Shown here one piece after another: positions 18,244-29,158 of a stretch of 64,000 nucleotides of DNA. Position 1 is the first letter of the stretch. Every line of letters begins with the position of its first letter. The translations under genes and the position numbers were made by a program. The notes under the pieces are model-generated. The model was not told the origin of the DNA, did not search any database, and was given only the letters and a program-made list of their open reading frames with translations. The stretch is from Gallionella sp. (GTDB lineage: Bacteria; Pseudomonadota; Gammaproteobacteria; Burkholderiales; Gallionellaceae). The stretch is from NCBI GenBank assembly GCA_030682375.1, contig JAUXOL010000001.1:1-64000 (forward strand), written 5' to 3'.

Positions 18244-18596
18244 CACCGATCATCAGGATCGCCCTGTGCATGCTCGCCTTGACGACATCCGCTCCCGCAG
18301 TCGCAGAAAAACTCGGACGCCTGTTCTACACCCCGGAACAACGTGCCCAACTGGACAGCGAACATGCGCGCGATGCCGCCCCGGCGGACTCGCCCAATGT
18401 CATGTCGATAGACGGCATCGTGCAACGTCACGGCGGCGAGCGCACCGTGTGGATCAACGGCGTGCCGCAGGTCGCCGGCCGAAGCGACGACCGCGCACCG
18501 GAAAGCGTCCCGGTCGCCATTCCCGGCCAGTCGCAACCGGTCAAAATCAAGGTCGGGCAAAAAGTGATCCTCAGTCCTGCCCCCGCACGGGAATAG
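18240..18596 (+). CDS. Small periplasmic protein in the MshK/PilP position
   Basis: A 118-residue protein with a cleavable signal peptide (about 1-22, TTSAPAVAEK). Its mature part carries LGRLFYTPEQRAQLD, SIDGIVQRHGGERTVWINGV and a C-terminal VKIKVGQKVILSP. The pattern of a short exported protein with a GIVQR-x-TVWING core resembles MshK and PilP/GspC-type proteins that touch the secretin. Start ATG 18240 overlaps the upstream stop. The exact family is not certain. Confidence 0.65.
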   Translation: MTPIIRIALCMLALTTSAPAVAEKLGRLFYTPEQRAQLDSEHARDAAPADSPNVMSIDGIVQRHGGERTVWINGVPQVAGRSDDRAPESVPVAIPGQSQPVKIKVGQKVILSPAPARE

Positions 18597-18605
18597 GAAC
18601 GCGCC

Positions 18606-19778
18606 ATGCACCGCACCGCACGCCATGCCAAACCGGACAGACAGCACGGCGCAGCTCTGATGGTGATGCTGGTGGTCATGATCATAGGCATCGCTACGGT
18701 GCTGGTCAGCTCGCTCAGCACCACTGCCTTGCAGAATGTGCGCGCGCAAAGAACTTCGGAGGCACTGGCGCAGGCGAAAGAGGCGCTGATCGGCCGCGCG
18801 GTGGCGGACAACAATATGCCAGGCAGCTTGCCATGTCCGGACACGAATAATGATGGCTCTTCCGAATTATTTAGCGGCAACGACTGCCCCAGTTACATCG
18901 GCAGATTGCCGTGGAAAACGCTGGGATTGCCCGACTTGCGTGACGGCAATAACGAGCAGCTATGGTATGCGCTGTCGCCTGCTTTTCGTGACGACGATTC
19001 GGCTCGCCCACTCAACAGCAACACCAAGGGCACCCTTGCGATATATCGCGCAGACGGCTCGTCCACGCTGACAGAAACAGGTTACAACGCCGTCGCCGTG
19101 GTCTTTTCGCCAGGCAACCCGGTCGCCTCGCAAACCAGGAACACCGTTGCCGAACAAAACAGTGCGGGAAACTATCTGGACATCGTCAACAGCCGCAACA
19201 ACGCCTCCGCCAGCGGACCTTTTATCGCAGGCACGAACTCCGAGAGTTTCAACGACCAGCTCGTTTTCATCACGACCCGAAACCTGATGCCGTTGCTTGA
19301 ACAACGCGTCGCCGGCGAGGTAAAACGGGCGCTTGCCAACTACTACACCTACAGCGGCTGCAATTGCTATCCATGGGCGGACAGCGTAGATCAATGGGCC
19401 GATTATGATTCGAACCGGGGACTGAACCGCGGATGGCTACCCAACAATGCGCTCCCGGTTAACTGGGCGGGGGCTTTCCGCCCTCCATCATGGTTCTTCG
19501 AAAATCAATGGTACAAGTTGATCTATTACAGCGTAGCTAGAGATTACAAAGAACCCTTCTATTCCTGTAGCGACTGTGACCACGATACGCTGCATGTGGA
19601 CGGGACCGCTGGGGTGCGCGCGTTGTTCTTCATGCCTGGAACATTTGCCGGCAACCGCAGCCCCGACCAACTATCCGATTACCTGGAAGACTCCGAAAAC
19701 AAAGACGATGACGATGACGACTATGTCACCCCCACCTCACAAGCAGGAGACCGGGACCGGCTTTACCGGTTGCCATAA
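18606..19778 (+). CDS. PilX/GspK-like minor pilin-type protein, large, with LPCP domain
   Basis: A 390-residue protein with a 15-residue basic leader, then G-AALMVMLVVMIIGIATVL, the class of N-terminus seen in PilX/GspK minor pilins (Gly before the cleavage site). After the helix come KEALIGRAVADN, SLPCPD and RLPWKTLG, motifs shared with the next gene's product. Many Cys residues (CNCYPW, CSDCDHD) suggest disulphides in the periplasm. The C-terminus has a run of seven acidic residues (ENKDDDDDDY), a possible divalent-cation site. It is larger than typical pilins, as GspK is, so a tip position is likely. Confidence 0.75.
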   Translation: MHRTARHAKPDRQHGAALMVMLVVMIIGIATVLVSSLSTTALQNVRAQRTSEALAQAKEALIGRAVADNNMPGSLPCPDTNNDGSSELFSGNDCPSYIGRLPWKTLGLPDLRDGNNEQLWYALSPAFRDDDSARPLNSNTKGTLAIYRADGSSTLTETGYNAVAVVFSPGNPVASQTRNTVAEQNSAGNYLDIVNSRNNASASGPFIAGTNSESFNDQLVFITTRNLMPLLEQRVAGEVKRALANYYTYSGCNCYPWADSVDQWADYDSNRGLNRGWLPNNALPVNWAGAFRPPSWFFENQWYKLIYYSVARDYKEPFYSCSDCDHDTLHVDGTAGVRALFFMPGTFAGNRSPDQLSDYLEDSENKDDDDDDYVTPTSQAGDRDRLYRLP

Positions 19779-19779
19779 C

Positions 19780-20556
19780 ATGATGAGAAAGCAAGGGAAC
19801 TCCGCAAAGGCACAGCAATCCGGCTTCACGCTGGTCGAAATGGCAATCGTAATGATGATCATCGGCCTGCTGCTGGGCGGGCTGATGCCCACGCTGACCA
19901 CACAGATGGAAGTGCAGCGCATCAATGAGACGCGCAAGCAGATGGAGGAAATCCAGCAGGCTCTCCTTGGTTTCGCGATAGCCAATGGTCGCCTGCCTTG
20001 CCCTGCCGATCCTGCCATCGCCACCGGACAGGCAAATGCGGGAATGGAAGCAACCACGGGTTCCGGCAGCGCCATGACCTGCACCAACGTGGGAAACAAT
20101 GCTGCACGAGGAGTCCTGCCGTGGGCGACATTGGGCGTATACGAAACGGATGCATGGGGAAATCGCTACACCTACCGTGTAAGCAGGGATTTTGCCGATG
20201 CTCTGGGCAGCGCCACTTATGGCGGCTGCACACCAAGCCCGACACCCACCTTGGCGACGTTCGCGTTATGTTCCAGCGGCAACCTGGATGTGCTCGTCGC
20301 GTCGGGCGGAACCAGCCTTGTAAACAATGTGCCATCGGTCGTCATCTCGCACGGCAAGAACGGAGCCGGTGCCTATACCCAGCAGGGTACGCAACTACCG
20401 GTCAGCAGCGATGCGGACGAACAGGAAAACAGCGACGGCAGCGCTGACAACAATTACGTCAGCAAAGCGCCTACACCAAGTTTCGACGACCATATCCTGT
20501 GGCTCTCGCAAAACATCCTGCTCAACCGCATGGTGACGGCGGGCAAATTGCCATGA
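19780..20556 (+). CDS. Type IV prepilin-like protein with LPCP domain
   Basis: A 258-residue pilin precursor. A 15-residue leader ending in Gly precedes FTLVEMAIVMMIIGLLLGG, the classic class III signal with Phe at +1 and Glu at +5 after processing. The globular part has QQALLGFAIANGRLPCPADP, GVLPWATLGVYETDAWGNRY and SFDDHILWLSQNILLNRM. It is longer than typical MshA (about 175 residues). The start (ATGATG) lies one base after the previous stop. No prepilin peptidase is in the window, so processing must use one encoded elsewhere. Confidence 0.88.
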   Translation: MMRKQGNSAKAQQSGFTLVEMAIVMMIIGLLLGGLMPTLTTQMEVQRINETRKQMEEIQQALLGFAIANGRLPCPADPAIATGQANAGMEATTGSGSAMTCTNVGNNAARGVLPWATLGVYETDAWGNRYTYRVSRDFADALGSATYGGCTPSPTPTLATFALCSSGNLDVLVASGGTSLVNNVPSVVISHGKNGAGAYTQQGTQLPVSSDADEQENSDGSADNNYVSKAPTPSFDDHILWLSQNILLNRMVTAGKLP

Positions 20557-21200
20557 CTCCCATCCGCCCGTTGCGCCGACTCCTCTGGCTTGCCTGCATT
20601 GCGGCGATGGCGTCTTCCGCAGCGCGCGCGGAAGACGCCATCATGGCCGGCACGGTGACACAGATTCGTGGCGCGGCCTTTGCGAACCACCGCACCACAT
20701 CCGACAACCTGTCCAAGGGGATGCCGGTGTTAATAGGAGACCGCATCGTGACCGGCCACGATACCCGCGTCGAATTGAGCATGACGGATGGCGCGATATT
20801 GACGCTGGGGGCCGACACCGAATTCGCGATCGACGAATACCGCTATTCCCGGCAGGCCCGGCAAGGAAGCGCCCGGCTGGAACTGTTCAGAGGCGCATTC
20901 CGCGCCATCACCGGAGCCATCGGCAAACTCAAGGAGAGGGACTTCAAGGTCAAGACCGCAGCAGGCACCATAGGCATACGCGGCACCGACTTCTGGGGCG
21001 GGTTCTATTTCTCGCAAGCGCTGGATGTCGCATTGCTGGGCGGCGGCGGCATCTATGTCGAGAACGCTGCCGGACGCGTCACGCTCACCGAGGTCGGCAG
21101 CGGCACCACGATACAGGATGGCGACACCCCGCCCGCTGCGCCGATACGCTGGGGCGAACGCAAACTGAATGCGGCCCAACAGTCGGTGTCATGGGAATAG
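20553..21200 (+). CDS. Exported FecR-domain protein ending the pilus operon
   Basis: A 215-residue protein with a signal peptide (about 1-26, SSAARAED) and a FecR domain: GTVTQIRGAAF, VLIGDRIVTGHDTRVELSMT, GAILTLGADTEFAIDEYRY and the strongly conserved KTAAGTIGIRGTDFW. There is no sigma-interacting N-terminal region or membrane helix as in FecR proper, so this is the stand-alone periplasmic type. Start ATG 20553 overlaps the pilin stop as ATGA. Its job in a pilus operon is unknown. Confidence 0.85.
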   Translation: MTPIRPLRRLLWLACIAAMASSAARAEDAIMAGTVTQIRGAAFANHRTTSDNLSKGMPVLIGDRIVTGHDTRVELSMTDGAILTLGADTEFAIDEYRYSRQARQGSARLELFRGAFRAITGAIGKLKERDFKVKTAAGTIGIRGTDFWGGFYFSQALDVALLGGGGIYVENAAGRVTLTEVGSGTTIQDGDTPPAAPIRWGERKLNAAQQSVSWE

Positions 21201-21202
21201 AC

Positions 21203-21224
21203 GCCGGGCAAAGCATCGCCCGGC
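21203..21224. terminator. Possible bidirectional hairpin between the pilus operon and cysS
   Basis: GCCGGGC (21203-21209) and GCCCGGC (21218-21224) form a 7-bp stem with an 8-base loop in the 30-base gap between convergent genes. There is no U-tract on either side, so Rho-independent termination is doubtful. Confidence 0.35.
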
Positions 21225-21230
21225 TATAGA

Positions 21231-22610
<1,380 letters not shown>

Positions 22611-22617
22611 GGGCGAA

Positions 22618-22968
22618 TCAGAAGCTCATGGGTTTATTGTCGTTCAGGTTGAGCCAACCCTTGACGATGCGATAGATGATCCAGCAGAAGTTGGCGAACA
22701 ACACCGCAAAGCCGATCAAAATGACGGATGTGGCGACACCGATCGCCGCCCACAACAGCCCGAACCAGAAGGTGCGTATCTGCCAGCTGAAATGACTCTC
22801 CAGCCAGGTGCCCGCGACCTCTTCTTTTTTCACATAATTGATGATGATGCCGACGATGGCGGTGATGCCGGTGAAGTAGGACAGTGCATACAGGACATAC
22901 ACCACCTGGGTGAGCGTCTTCAGCGATCCGATCTTCGCACCATCAGGCACTACGTCTTGCTCGCTCAT
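22618..22968 (-). CDS. Small membrane protein (DUF4870-like)
   Basis: A 116-residue protein with about three hydrophobic segments ([60 protein letters not shown]) and a short charged loop [11 protein letters not shown] typical of DUF4870-like proteins. It starts at ATG 22968, overlapping the glnS stop as ATGA, so it is translated with glnS. Function is unknown. Confidence 0.8.
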   Translation of the reverse strand: MSEQDVVPDGAKIGSLKTLTQVVYVLYALSYFTGITAIVGIIINYVKKEEVAGTWLESHFSWQIRTFWFGLLWAAIGVATSVILIGFAVLFANFCWIIYRIVKGWLNLNDNKPMSF

Positions 22969-24635
22969 GCTTGCTCCTTGGTCCAGGAATCCTTCAGCGT
23001 CACGGTGCGGTTGAACACCAACTTCTCGCCCGGACAATGGTCGCGGCGGTCGGTGACGAAATAACCGAGGCGCTCGAACTGGTAACGCGTCTCGGGCGCC
23101 GCGTCTTTCACTGCGGCCTCGACCCAGCCCTGCACCACGGTCAGCGAATCCGGATTCAGATGGGTGCAGAAATCCACCTGCTTGTCGCCATCCGGTTCAG
23201 GCACGTCGAACAAGCGGTCGTACAAACGTATCTCGGCGGGCAAGGCATGCTCGCAAGACAGGAAGTGGATCACGCCCTTGACCTTGCGCCCTTCCGGGTT
23301 CTTACCCAGCGTGTCGTGGTCGATGCTGCACTTGAGTTCGATCACCTTGCCGGAAGCATCCTTCACCGCTTCGTCGCAACGCATCACGTAGCTGTGGCGC
23401 AGGCGTATCTCGCCGCCGAGCGTGAGACGCTTCCAGCCTGCGGGCGGTACTTCGGCGAAGTCGTCGGCCTCGATGAACAGTGAGTTGCTAAAAGGCACGA
23501 CGCGCTTGCCGAGTTCCGGCACATTGGGGTGAAAGTCCGCTTCGCGCGTCAGCGCGCCGTCGGCGTTGGTGATGGTCACCTTGAGCGGATTGACGATGGC
23601 CATCACGCGCGGGGCGCGCAGTTCCAGGTCTTCGCGGATAGCGCCTTCCATCACCGCCATATCGACGGTGTTCTCGCCCTTGGATACGCCGATGCGCTTC
23701 GCGAATTCGCGTATGCCTTCCGGCGTGTAACCGCGCCTGCGCATGCCTGAGATCGTCGGCATGCGCGGGTCGTCCCAGCCGCTGACGTGCTTCTCGTTCA
23801 CCAGTTGCAGCAGCTTGCGCTTGCTGGTGATGGTGTAGTGCAGCTCCAGCCGAGAGAACTCGTACTGGCGCGGATGACAGGGGATAGTGATGTTGTCCAG
23901 CACCCAGTCGTACAGCGGGCGGTGATCTTCGAACTCCAGCGTGCAGATGGAATGCGTGATGCCTTCCAGCGCATCGGAAATGCAGTGGGTGTAGTCGTAC
24001 ATCGGATAGATGCACCACTTGTCGCCGGTGCGGATGTGGTGCGCACGGCGGATGCGGTAGATCGCCGGGTCGCGCATGTTCATATTGGGCGAAGCCATAT
24101 CGATCTTCGCGCGCAGCACCATCGCGCCGTCGGCGAATTCGCCGGCCTTCATGCGAGCGAACAGATCGAGGTTCTCGGCCACCGAGCGGTCGCGGTTAGG
24201 GCTGTTCTTGCCCGGCTGGGTCAGCGTACCGCGATATTCGCGCATCTGCTCGGGCGTCAGGTCGTCCACATAGGCCAGCCCCTTGTTGATCAGCTCCACC
24301 GCGTAGTCGTACAACGCATCGAAATAATCCGACGCCCAGTGCACCTCTCCGTTCCACTGGAAGCCCAGCCAGCGCACATCGTCCTGAATGGACAGCGCAT
24401 ACTCCTCGCTCTCCTTCTCCGGGTTGGTATCGTCGAAGCGCAGGTTGCACAGGCCGTTGTAATCTTTCGCCAGACCGAAATTGAGGCAGATGGACTTGGC
24501 GTGGCCGACGTGCAGATAGCCGTTCGGCTCGGGCGGAAAACGCGTGACGATGCTGCTGTGTTTACCGCTCGCAAGGTCAGAATCGATGATCGTGCGGATA
24601 AAGTTGGAGATTACTGGTTGTGACGCGCTGCTCAT
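22965..24635 (-). CDS. glnS: Glutaminyl-tRNA synthetase
   Basis: Charges tRNA-Gln directly, so this organism need not rely on GatCAB for Gln-tRNA. The 556-residue class I enzyme shows the HIGH equivalent in [20 protein letters not shown], the GlnRS-specific [10 protein letters not shown], the KMSKS-like [12 protein letters not shown] and the two anticodon-binding beta-barrels ending with [10 protein letters not shown]. Length and ends match the family. Confidence 0.98.
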   Translation of the reverse strand: MSSASQPVISNFIRTIIDSDLASGKHSSIVTRFPPEPNGYLHVGHAKSICLNFGLAKDYNGLCNLRFDDTNPEKESEEYALSIQDDVRWLGFQWNGEVHWASDYFDALYDYAVELINKGLAYVDDLTPEQMREYRGTLTQPGKNSPNRDRSVAENLDLFARMKAGEFADGAMVLRAKIDMASPNMNMRDPAIYRIRRAHHIRTGDKWCIYPMYDYTHCISDALEGITHSICTLEFEDHRPLYDWVLDNITIPCHPRQYEFSRLELHYTITSKRKLLQLVNEKHVSGWDDPRMPTISGMRRRGYTPEGIREFAKRIGVSKGENTVDMAVMEGAIREDLELRAPRVMAIVNPLKVTITNADGALTREADFHPNVPELGKRVVPFSNSLFIEADDFAEVPPAGWKRLTLGGEIRLRHSYVMRCDEAVKDASGKVIELKCSIDHDTLGKNPEGRKVKGVIHFLSCEHALPAEIRLYDRLFDVPEPDGDKQVDFCTHLNPDSLTVVQGWVEAAVKDAAPETRYQFERLGYFVTDRRDHCPGEKLVFNRTVTLKDSWTKEQA

Positions 24636-24811
24636 GCTGTTTTCTCGGTTCCGGTCGAATTAGGGGATTGCGCGCCGAATTCTACCCGAAAATCCCCTCT
24701 AATCCCTTGCTCCAAAACGCTCAGAGCTGTGAAAACAGGCCGTTAATTTGGTAGAATCCAACATTATCGAAGCAATGCTCGCGCGCGAATGCGCGCCATC
24801 GGGAACAGAAT

Positions 24812-25813
24812 ATGCAGAATCGCAGCAACAAAACTCGCCTCCATCGCCATATCGCGCCGCTCGTCGGCGCGTTGCTGCTGGGTCTCGGCATCGCCGCCCA
24901 TGCGGACGACGTGCAGGATGCCAACAAGCTGTTCAAGCAGGGCCAGCATGTCCAGGCGCTGGACAAGGTGGACGGCTACCTGGCCGGCAAGCCCAAGGAC
25001 GCGCAGGCGCGCTTCCTGAAAGGTCTGATCCTGACCGAGCAGGGCAAGAGTACCGACGCGATCCGCATCTTCACCGGGCTGACCGAGGACTACCCGGAGC
25101 TGCCCGAGCCATACAACAACCTCGCCGTGCTGTACGCCAGCCAGGGACAATACGACAAAGCCAAGCAATCGCTGGAGATGGCGATCCGCACCCATCCGAG
25201 CTACGCCACCGCGCACGAGAACCTCGGCGACATCTACGCCAAGATGGCCAGCCAGGCCTACGACCGCGCGCTGCAGCTGGATCGCAGCAACACCTCGACC
25301 CAGACCAAGCTGGCGATGATCCAGGATCTGTTCTCCAACGGTACGCGCCCCAAACCCGTCACGCCGATCACGCCCAGACCCGTTGCGGCCGAACCCGTCG
25401 TTGCAGTCGCCTCCAAGCCCATAACGGTCGCAGCAGCGCCGAGCGAGAAAGCATCCAAGCCAGCCGCGAGCGACAAGAGCGACGATGTGCTGAAGACCGT
25501 CAAAGCCTGGGCTGCGGCATGGTCGGCGCAGAACAGCAAGAAATACCTGTCGTTCTATGCCCCGGACTTCAATGTCCCCGGCAAGCAGAGCCGCAAGGAA
25601 TGGGAAGCCTCCCGCAAGGAGCGCATCGCCAAGCCCAAGTCCATCGAGGTGGACATCAGCGAGACCAGCGTGGACTTCAGCGACGCCAGCCACGCCACGG
25701 TGAAATTCCGCCAGACCTACCGCGCCAGCCACATGAAGACTTCCAGCAGGAAGACCCTGCTGATGGTGAAGTCGGGCGGCGACTGGCGCATCCAGGATGA
25801 ACGCACCCGTTAA
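24812..25813 (+). CDS. Exported TPR protein with C-terminal NTF2/Cds6-like domain
   Basis: A 333-residue protein with a signal peptide (to about residue 31, GIAAHADD), TPR repeats at about 35-140 (DANKLFKQGQHVQALDKVDG, PYNNLAVLYASQGQYDKAKQ, AHENLGDIYAKMASQAYDRA), a Pro/Ala linker and a C-terminal NTF2-like (SnoaL/Cds6) fold (KAWAAAWSAQNSKKYLSFYA ending LLMVKSGGDWRIQDE). The same domain ends the next gene's L,D-transpeptidase, 3 bases downstream, so the two probably act together at the cell wall. Confidence 0.8.
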   Translation: MQNRSNKTRLHRHIAPLVGALLLGLGIAAHADDVQDANKLFKQGQHVQALDKVDGYLAGKPKDAQARFLKGLILTEQGKSTDAIRIFTGLTEDYPELPEPYNNLAVLYASQGQYDKAKQSLEMAIRTHPSYATAHENLGDIYAKMASQAYDRALQLDRSNTSTQTKLAMIQDLFSNGTRPKPVTPITPRPVAAEPVVAVASKPITVAAAPSEKASKPAASDKSDDVLKTVKAWAAAWSAQNSKKYLSFYAPDFNVPGKQSRKEWEASRKERIAKPKSIEVDISETSVDFSDASHATVKFRQTYRASHMKTSSRKTLLMVKSGGDWRIQDERTR

Positions 25814-25816
25814 GCC

Positions 25817-27052
25817 ATGTTACGCCGCGCCCTGATATCGACCCTGCTGTGTTGCCTGCTGATAGGCGCAGTCCAGTCGTCGTCCGACTCGGTTCACGCC
25901 GCACAGTCCCCCGACCTCGACGCCTTTGACGACAGCGCGCTGCCGCCGCTGGACTCGCGCGGCATCGAGGGACAACTGGCGAAGACGCTGCAGGCGATCA
26001 ACGACAATCGCCTCGACGACGCGCTGCAAGAAGTGAACACTCTGCTGCGCTCCAATCCCGACTTCAAGCTGGCGCACCTGGTCAAGGGCGACCTGCTGAT
26101 GGCGCGCGCCGGAGAGATCCAGGGCATGGGCAGCGCCTCGCAAGCGCCGCAGGAGAAGATCGAAGACCTGCGCGACGAGGCCCGCATGCGCCTGCTGCGC
26201 GTGCTGTCTCAAGACGACAAAAAACTTGCGCCGCGTTTCCTGTGGCAGATGAACGCGCAACAGAAATATGCGCTGGTGGTCGATACCAGCCGTTCCACAT
26301 TGTTCGTGTACGAAAACGTGGGCGGCGAACCTCGCTACGTCACCGACTTCTACGTCACGATAGGCAAGCTCGGCACCGAAAAATTCTCCGAAGGAGACCA
26401 GCGCACACCGCTAGGCGTGTATTTCGTCCAGGCCGATCTGCCCCGCGACCAGCTTGCCGACCTCTATGGCAGCGGCGCTTTCCCGCTCAACTACCCGAAC
26501 GAATGGGATCGCAGGAACAATCGCACCGGCAGCGGCATCTGGCTGCACGGCACCCAGTCCGGCACCTACAGCCGTCCGCCGCGGGCCAGCAACGGCTGCG
26601 TCGTGCTGGCGAACGACGACCTAGACAAGGTCTCCCACTATCTGCAGATCGGCGTGACGCCGGTGATCATCAGCGATCGCATAACATGGCTGGACGAACA
26701 GGCCCAGACAGAGCGCGCCGCGCTGCAGCAACAGATGGAACAATGGCGCAGCGACTGGGCCAGCCTCGATACCCAGGCTTACCTGCGCCACTATGCGCGC
26801 GACTTCTCCAGCGGAGGCGCGGACTACGAAGCATGGGCGAAGCAGAAGCAGCTGGTGAACAGCGGGAAGTCCTGGATCAAGGTCGGCTTGTCCAACGTCA
26901 GCATGTTCACTTATCCGAACCGCCCGGACCTGGTCGTGGTGAATTTCGAACAGGACTACAGCAGCAGCAACCTGTCCAACAAAATGAAGAAGCGCCAATA
27001 CTGGATGAAACAGGACGGTCGCTGGCAGATCGTCTACGAAGGAGCCGCATAA
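25817..27052 (+). CDS. L,D-transpeptidase (YkuD) with C-terminal NTF2-like domain
   Basis: Periplasmic enzyme of the YkuD family, which makes 3-3 peptidoglycan crosslinks or attaches proteins to peptidoglycan. The 411-residue protein has a signal sequence, a TPR-like helical part and the YkuD domain with active-site His244 (GIWLHGTQ) and Cys261 (ASNGCVVL). The final 100 residues ([20 protein letters not shown] to GRWQIVYEG) are an NTF2/Cds6-like fold. The family role is known; the specific substrate is not. The product sits between two exported proteins in an apparent operon. Confidence 0.88.
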   Translation: MLRRALISTLLCCLLIGAVQSSSDSVHAAQSPDLDAFDDSALPPLDSRGIEGQLAKTLQAINDNRLDDALQEVNTLLRSNPDFKLAHLVKGDLLMARAGEIQGMGSASQAPQEKIEDLRDEARMRLLRVLSQDDKKLAPRFLWQMNAQQKYALVVDTSRSTLFVYENVGGEPRYVTDFYVTIGKLGTEKFSEGDQRTPLGVYFVQADLPRDQLADLYGSGAFPLNYPNEWDRRNNRTGSGIWLHGTQSGTYSRPPRASNGCVVLANDDLDKVSHYLQIGVTPVIISDRITWLDEQAQTERAALQQQMEQWRSDWASLDTQAYLRHYARDFSSGGADYEAWAKQKQLVNSGKSWIKVGLSNVSMFTYPNRPDLVVVNFEQDYSSSNLSNKMKKRQYWMKQDGRWQIVYEGAA

Positions 27053-27053
27053 G

Positions 27054-27647
27054 ATGAAAAAACTATTCGCCGCGCTGTTCGCACTGCTGCTGTGCTTCGC
27101 GATGATGCCGGCCCACTCACAACCCAATAATCCCTCAACTCAAGGCAAGAAAACCATGATCAAACTGCACACCACTCTCGGCACCATCACCCTGCAACTG
27201 GATGCCGAAAAAGCGCCGCTCAGCGTCGCCAACTTCATCGAATACGTTAACAGCGGTTTCTACGACGGCACCATCTTTCATCGCGTGATGGACAACTTCA
27301 TGATCCAGGGCGGCGGCTTCGAGCCAGGCATGAAACAGAAACCGACCAATGCGCCGGTCAAGAACGAGGCTGCCAACGGCCTGAAGAACGAGATCTACAC
27401 GATCGCGATGGCGCGTACTTCCGACCCGCATTCCGCGACTGCACAGTTCTTCATCAACGCGACGAACAACGACTTCCTCGACTATCCGGGGCAGGACGGC
27501 TGGGGCTACTGCGTGTTCGGCAAGGTCGTCGAAGGCACGGAAGTCGTCGACAAAATCCGCAAGGTGAAGACCGGCAACAGCGGCTTCCACCAGAACGTGC
27601 CGAAAGAAGACGTCGTCATCACCAAGGCCGAAGTGGTCAAGCAATAA
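27054..27647 (+). CDS. Peptidyl-prolyl cis-trans isomerase, cyclophilin type, exported
   Basis: A 197-residue cyclophilin that speeds proline isomerisation during folding. The catalytic core shows [20 protein letters not shown], the [14 protein letters not shown] motif and [19 protein letters not shown] signal peptide (1-22, ending PAHS) precedes the core, making it periplasmic (PpiA-like), although the domain itself is nearer PpiB by eye. The start at 27054 has GGAG upstream. A second ATG at 27156 would give a cytoplasmic form. A hairpin terminator follows. Confidence 0.9.
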   Translation: MKKLFAALFALLLCFAMMPAHSQPNNPSTQGKKTMIKLHTTLGTITLQLDAEKAPLSVANFIEYVNSGFYDGTIFHRVMDNFMIQGGGFEPGMKQKPTNAPVKNEAANGLKNEIYTIAMARTSDPHSATAQFFINATNNDFLDYPGQDGWGYCVFGKVVEGTEVVDKIRKVKTGNSGFHQNVPKEDVVITKAEVVKQ

Positions 27648-27649
27648 CG

Positions 27650-27673
27650 AAACGGCGCTTAACGCGCCGTTTT
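27650..27673 (+). terminator. Rho-independent terminator after the cyclophilin gene
   Basis: A perfect 9-bp stem, AAACGGCGC (27650-27658) and GCGCCGTTT (27664-27672), with loop TTAAC and a short T-run. It lies immediately after the stop codon and before lpxH. Confidence 0.7.
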
Positions 27674-27681
27674 CGATTCCG

Positions 27682-28452
27682 ATGCCACATTCCTTATTCA
27701 TCTCCGACCTGCACCTCGCCGCCGACCAACCGCGAGCCATGGGAGAGTTCCGCCACTTCGTCGCCGAGATCGCGCCGCATGCCGACGCGCTGTATATTCT
27801 CGGCGACCTGTTCGAATACTGGGCCGGCGACGACGACCTCGGCGATCCGTTCCACGCCGAAGTGATCGCCGCGCTGGCCAGCCTGGCCCACCACCAGACG
27901 CTGGTATACCTGCAGCGCGGCAACCGCGACCTGCTGATGGGGCAGCAACTGGCTGCAGCCTGCCATGCCACGCTGCTGGACGACCCGGCGCCGGTCGATC
28001 TGTACGGTAAGCCGACATTGCTGACTCACGGCGACACGCTGTGCACCGACGATGTCGAGTACCAGCGTTACCGCGCGATGGTGCATGACGAGGAGTTCCA
28101 GCGCCTGTTTCTGTCCAAGCCGCTGGATGAGCGCAAGGACTACATCTCCGGGCTGCGGTTGCGCAGCATGGTCGAGAAGGAATCCAAGGACAGCGCGATC
28201 ATGGACGTCAACGATGAAGCCGTCGTGGCGATGCTGCGCAAGTTCCAGTATCCGCGGCTGATCCATGGACACACCCACCGTCCCGGCCGACACGAGCATC
28301 TGGTTGACGGGCATCGCTGCGAACGCTGGGTACTGGCCGACTGGCACGAACAAGGCTCCGCGTTGCGCGTTGACGTGATGGGCTGCAACGTGATTCTGTT
28401 CTCTTCCGACGCCGCCGACGGTCCCGCGCTGCCGAATATCGGCCTGCTCTAA
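27682..28452 (+). CDS. lpxH: UDP-2,3-diacylglucosamine pyrophosphatase
   Basis: Calcineurin-like metallophosphoesterase that cleaves UDP-2,3-diacylglucosamine to lipid X in lipid A synthesis at the inner membrane. The 256-residue protein has the metal ligands in FISDLHL, LGDLFEYWAGDD, QRGNRDLLMG, LTHGDTLCTDD and LIHGHTHRPGRH. The length is slightly above the typical 240. The start at 27682 follows the upstream terminator closely. Confidence 0.95.
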   Translation: MPHSLFISDLHLAADQPRAMGEFRHFVAEIAPHADALYILGDLFEYWAGDDDLGDPFHAEVIAALASLAHHQTLVYLQRGNRDLLMGQQLAAACHATLLDDPAPVDLYGKPTLLTHGDTLCTDDVEYQRYRAMVHDEEFQRLFLSKPLDERKDYISGLRLRSMVEKESKDSAIMDVNDEAVVAMLRKFQYPRLIHGHTHRPGRHEHLVDGHRCERWVLADWHEQGSALRVDVMGCNVILFSSDAADGPALPNIGLL

Positions 28453-28459
28453 CCACTTC

Positions 28460-29158
28460 TCAACGCAGCTTGACGCCCTCGGCGGCGCACAGCTTCTCGC
28501 AAGGCCTGCCGTCACCATCGCCGTCCAGCGGTTTGCCGCCGCAACGAGCGTAATAGCGTTTGGCATCCGCACAAGAAGTCATCTCGGAACAGCGCGTCTT
28601 GCCGCATCCAGATTCGTCCGCTAAGACGCTCGCCGCCTGCGATGTGACGACAGACGACACGGCGACCGGCGGCGCGACGAAAGATGTGGATGGATGCTGT
28701 TTTCGCCACTTCGACGGCTCGATGATGTCATCGCCCGCCCACAGCCCGCGCTTCGCCAGTTGCGCCTCGCGCTGCAACGCCATCAGCTCGCGATTGGAAT
28801 GGAAGCGCGAGTACTCCCACGCCATTCCGCGACGCAGCTGCTCATGGTTCACGTTGAGGTCGGCCATGCTCACCGATGCGACGATGCGCCCGTAGTCGTC
28901 CACCGCGCGAGTCTCGACCTGCACCTGCTTGCCCATCACCATATCCGCCAGCGACTTCTGCGATGCCGTGCCGTAGGGTTGTGCTTTCTCAGGCGCATCG
29001 ATCTCCGCCAACCTCAGCTTGACCGGCTTGTCGCCGCGCGACACCAGCAGCGTGTCGCCGTCCAGGACCGCGATCACCTTGGCGTTGAAAACGCCCGCCT
29101 GCACCGCCTCTGCCGCGAAGAGCGACGAGATCAGCAGCAGGAGGCGAAGGAAGTTCAT
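28460..29158 (-). CDS. Exported thermonuclease (SNase) with Excalibur domain
   Basis: A 232-residue secreted nuclease. It has a signal peptide (1-21, AEAVQA) and an SNase domain with the conserved VIAVLDGDTLLV, KLRLAEIDAPEKAQPYG, the catalytic Arg/Glu pairs and LLRRGMAWEYSRF-like helix (here QLRRGMAWEYSRF). A Ser/Val linker leads to an Excalibur calcium-binding motif (SCADAKRYYARCGG, LDGDGDGRPCEKLC) at the end. It overlaps pgpA by four bases. It probably degrades nucleic acid outside the inner membrane. Confidence 0.9.
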   Translation of the reverse strand: MNFLRLLLLISSLFAAEAVQAGVFNAKVIAVLDGDTLLVSRGDKPVKLRLAEIDAPEKAQPYGTASQKSLADMVMGKQVQVETRAVDDYGRIVASVSMADLNVNHEQLRRGMAWEYSRFHSNRELMALQREAQLAKRGLWAGDDIIEPSKWRKQHPSTSFVAPPVAVSSVVTSQAASVLADESGCGKTRCSEMTSCADAKRYYARCGGKPLDGDGDGRPCEKLCAAEGVKLR

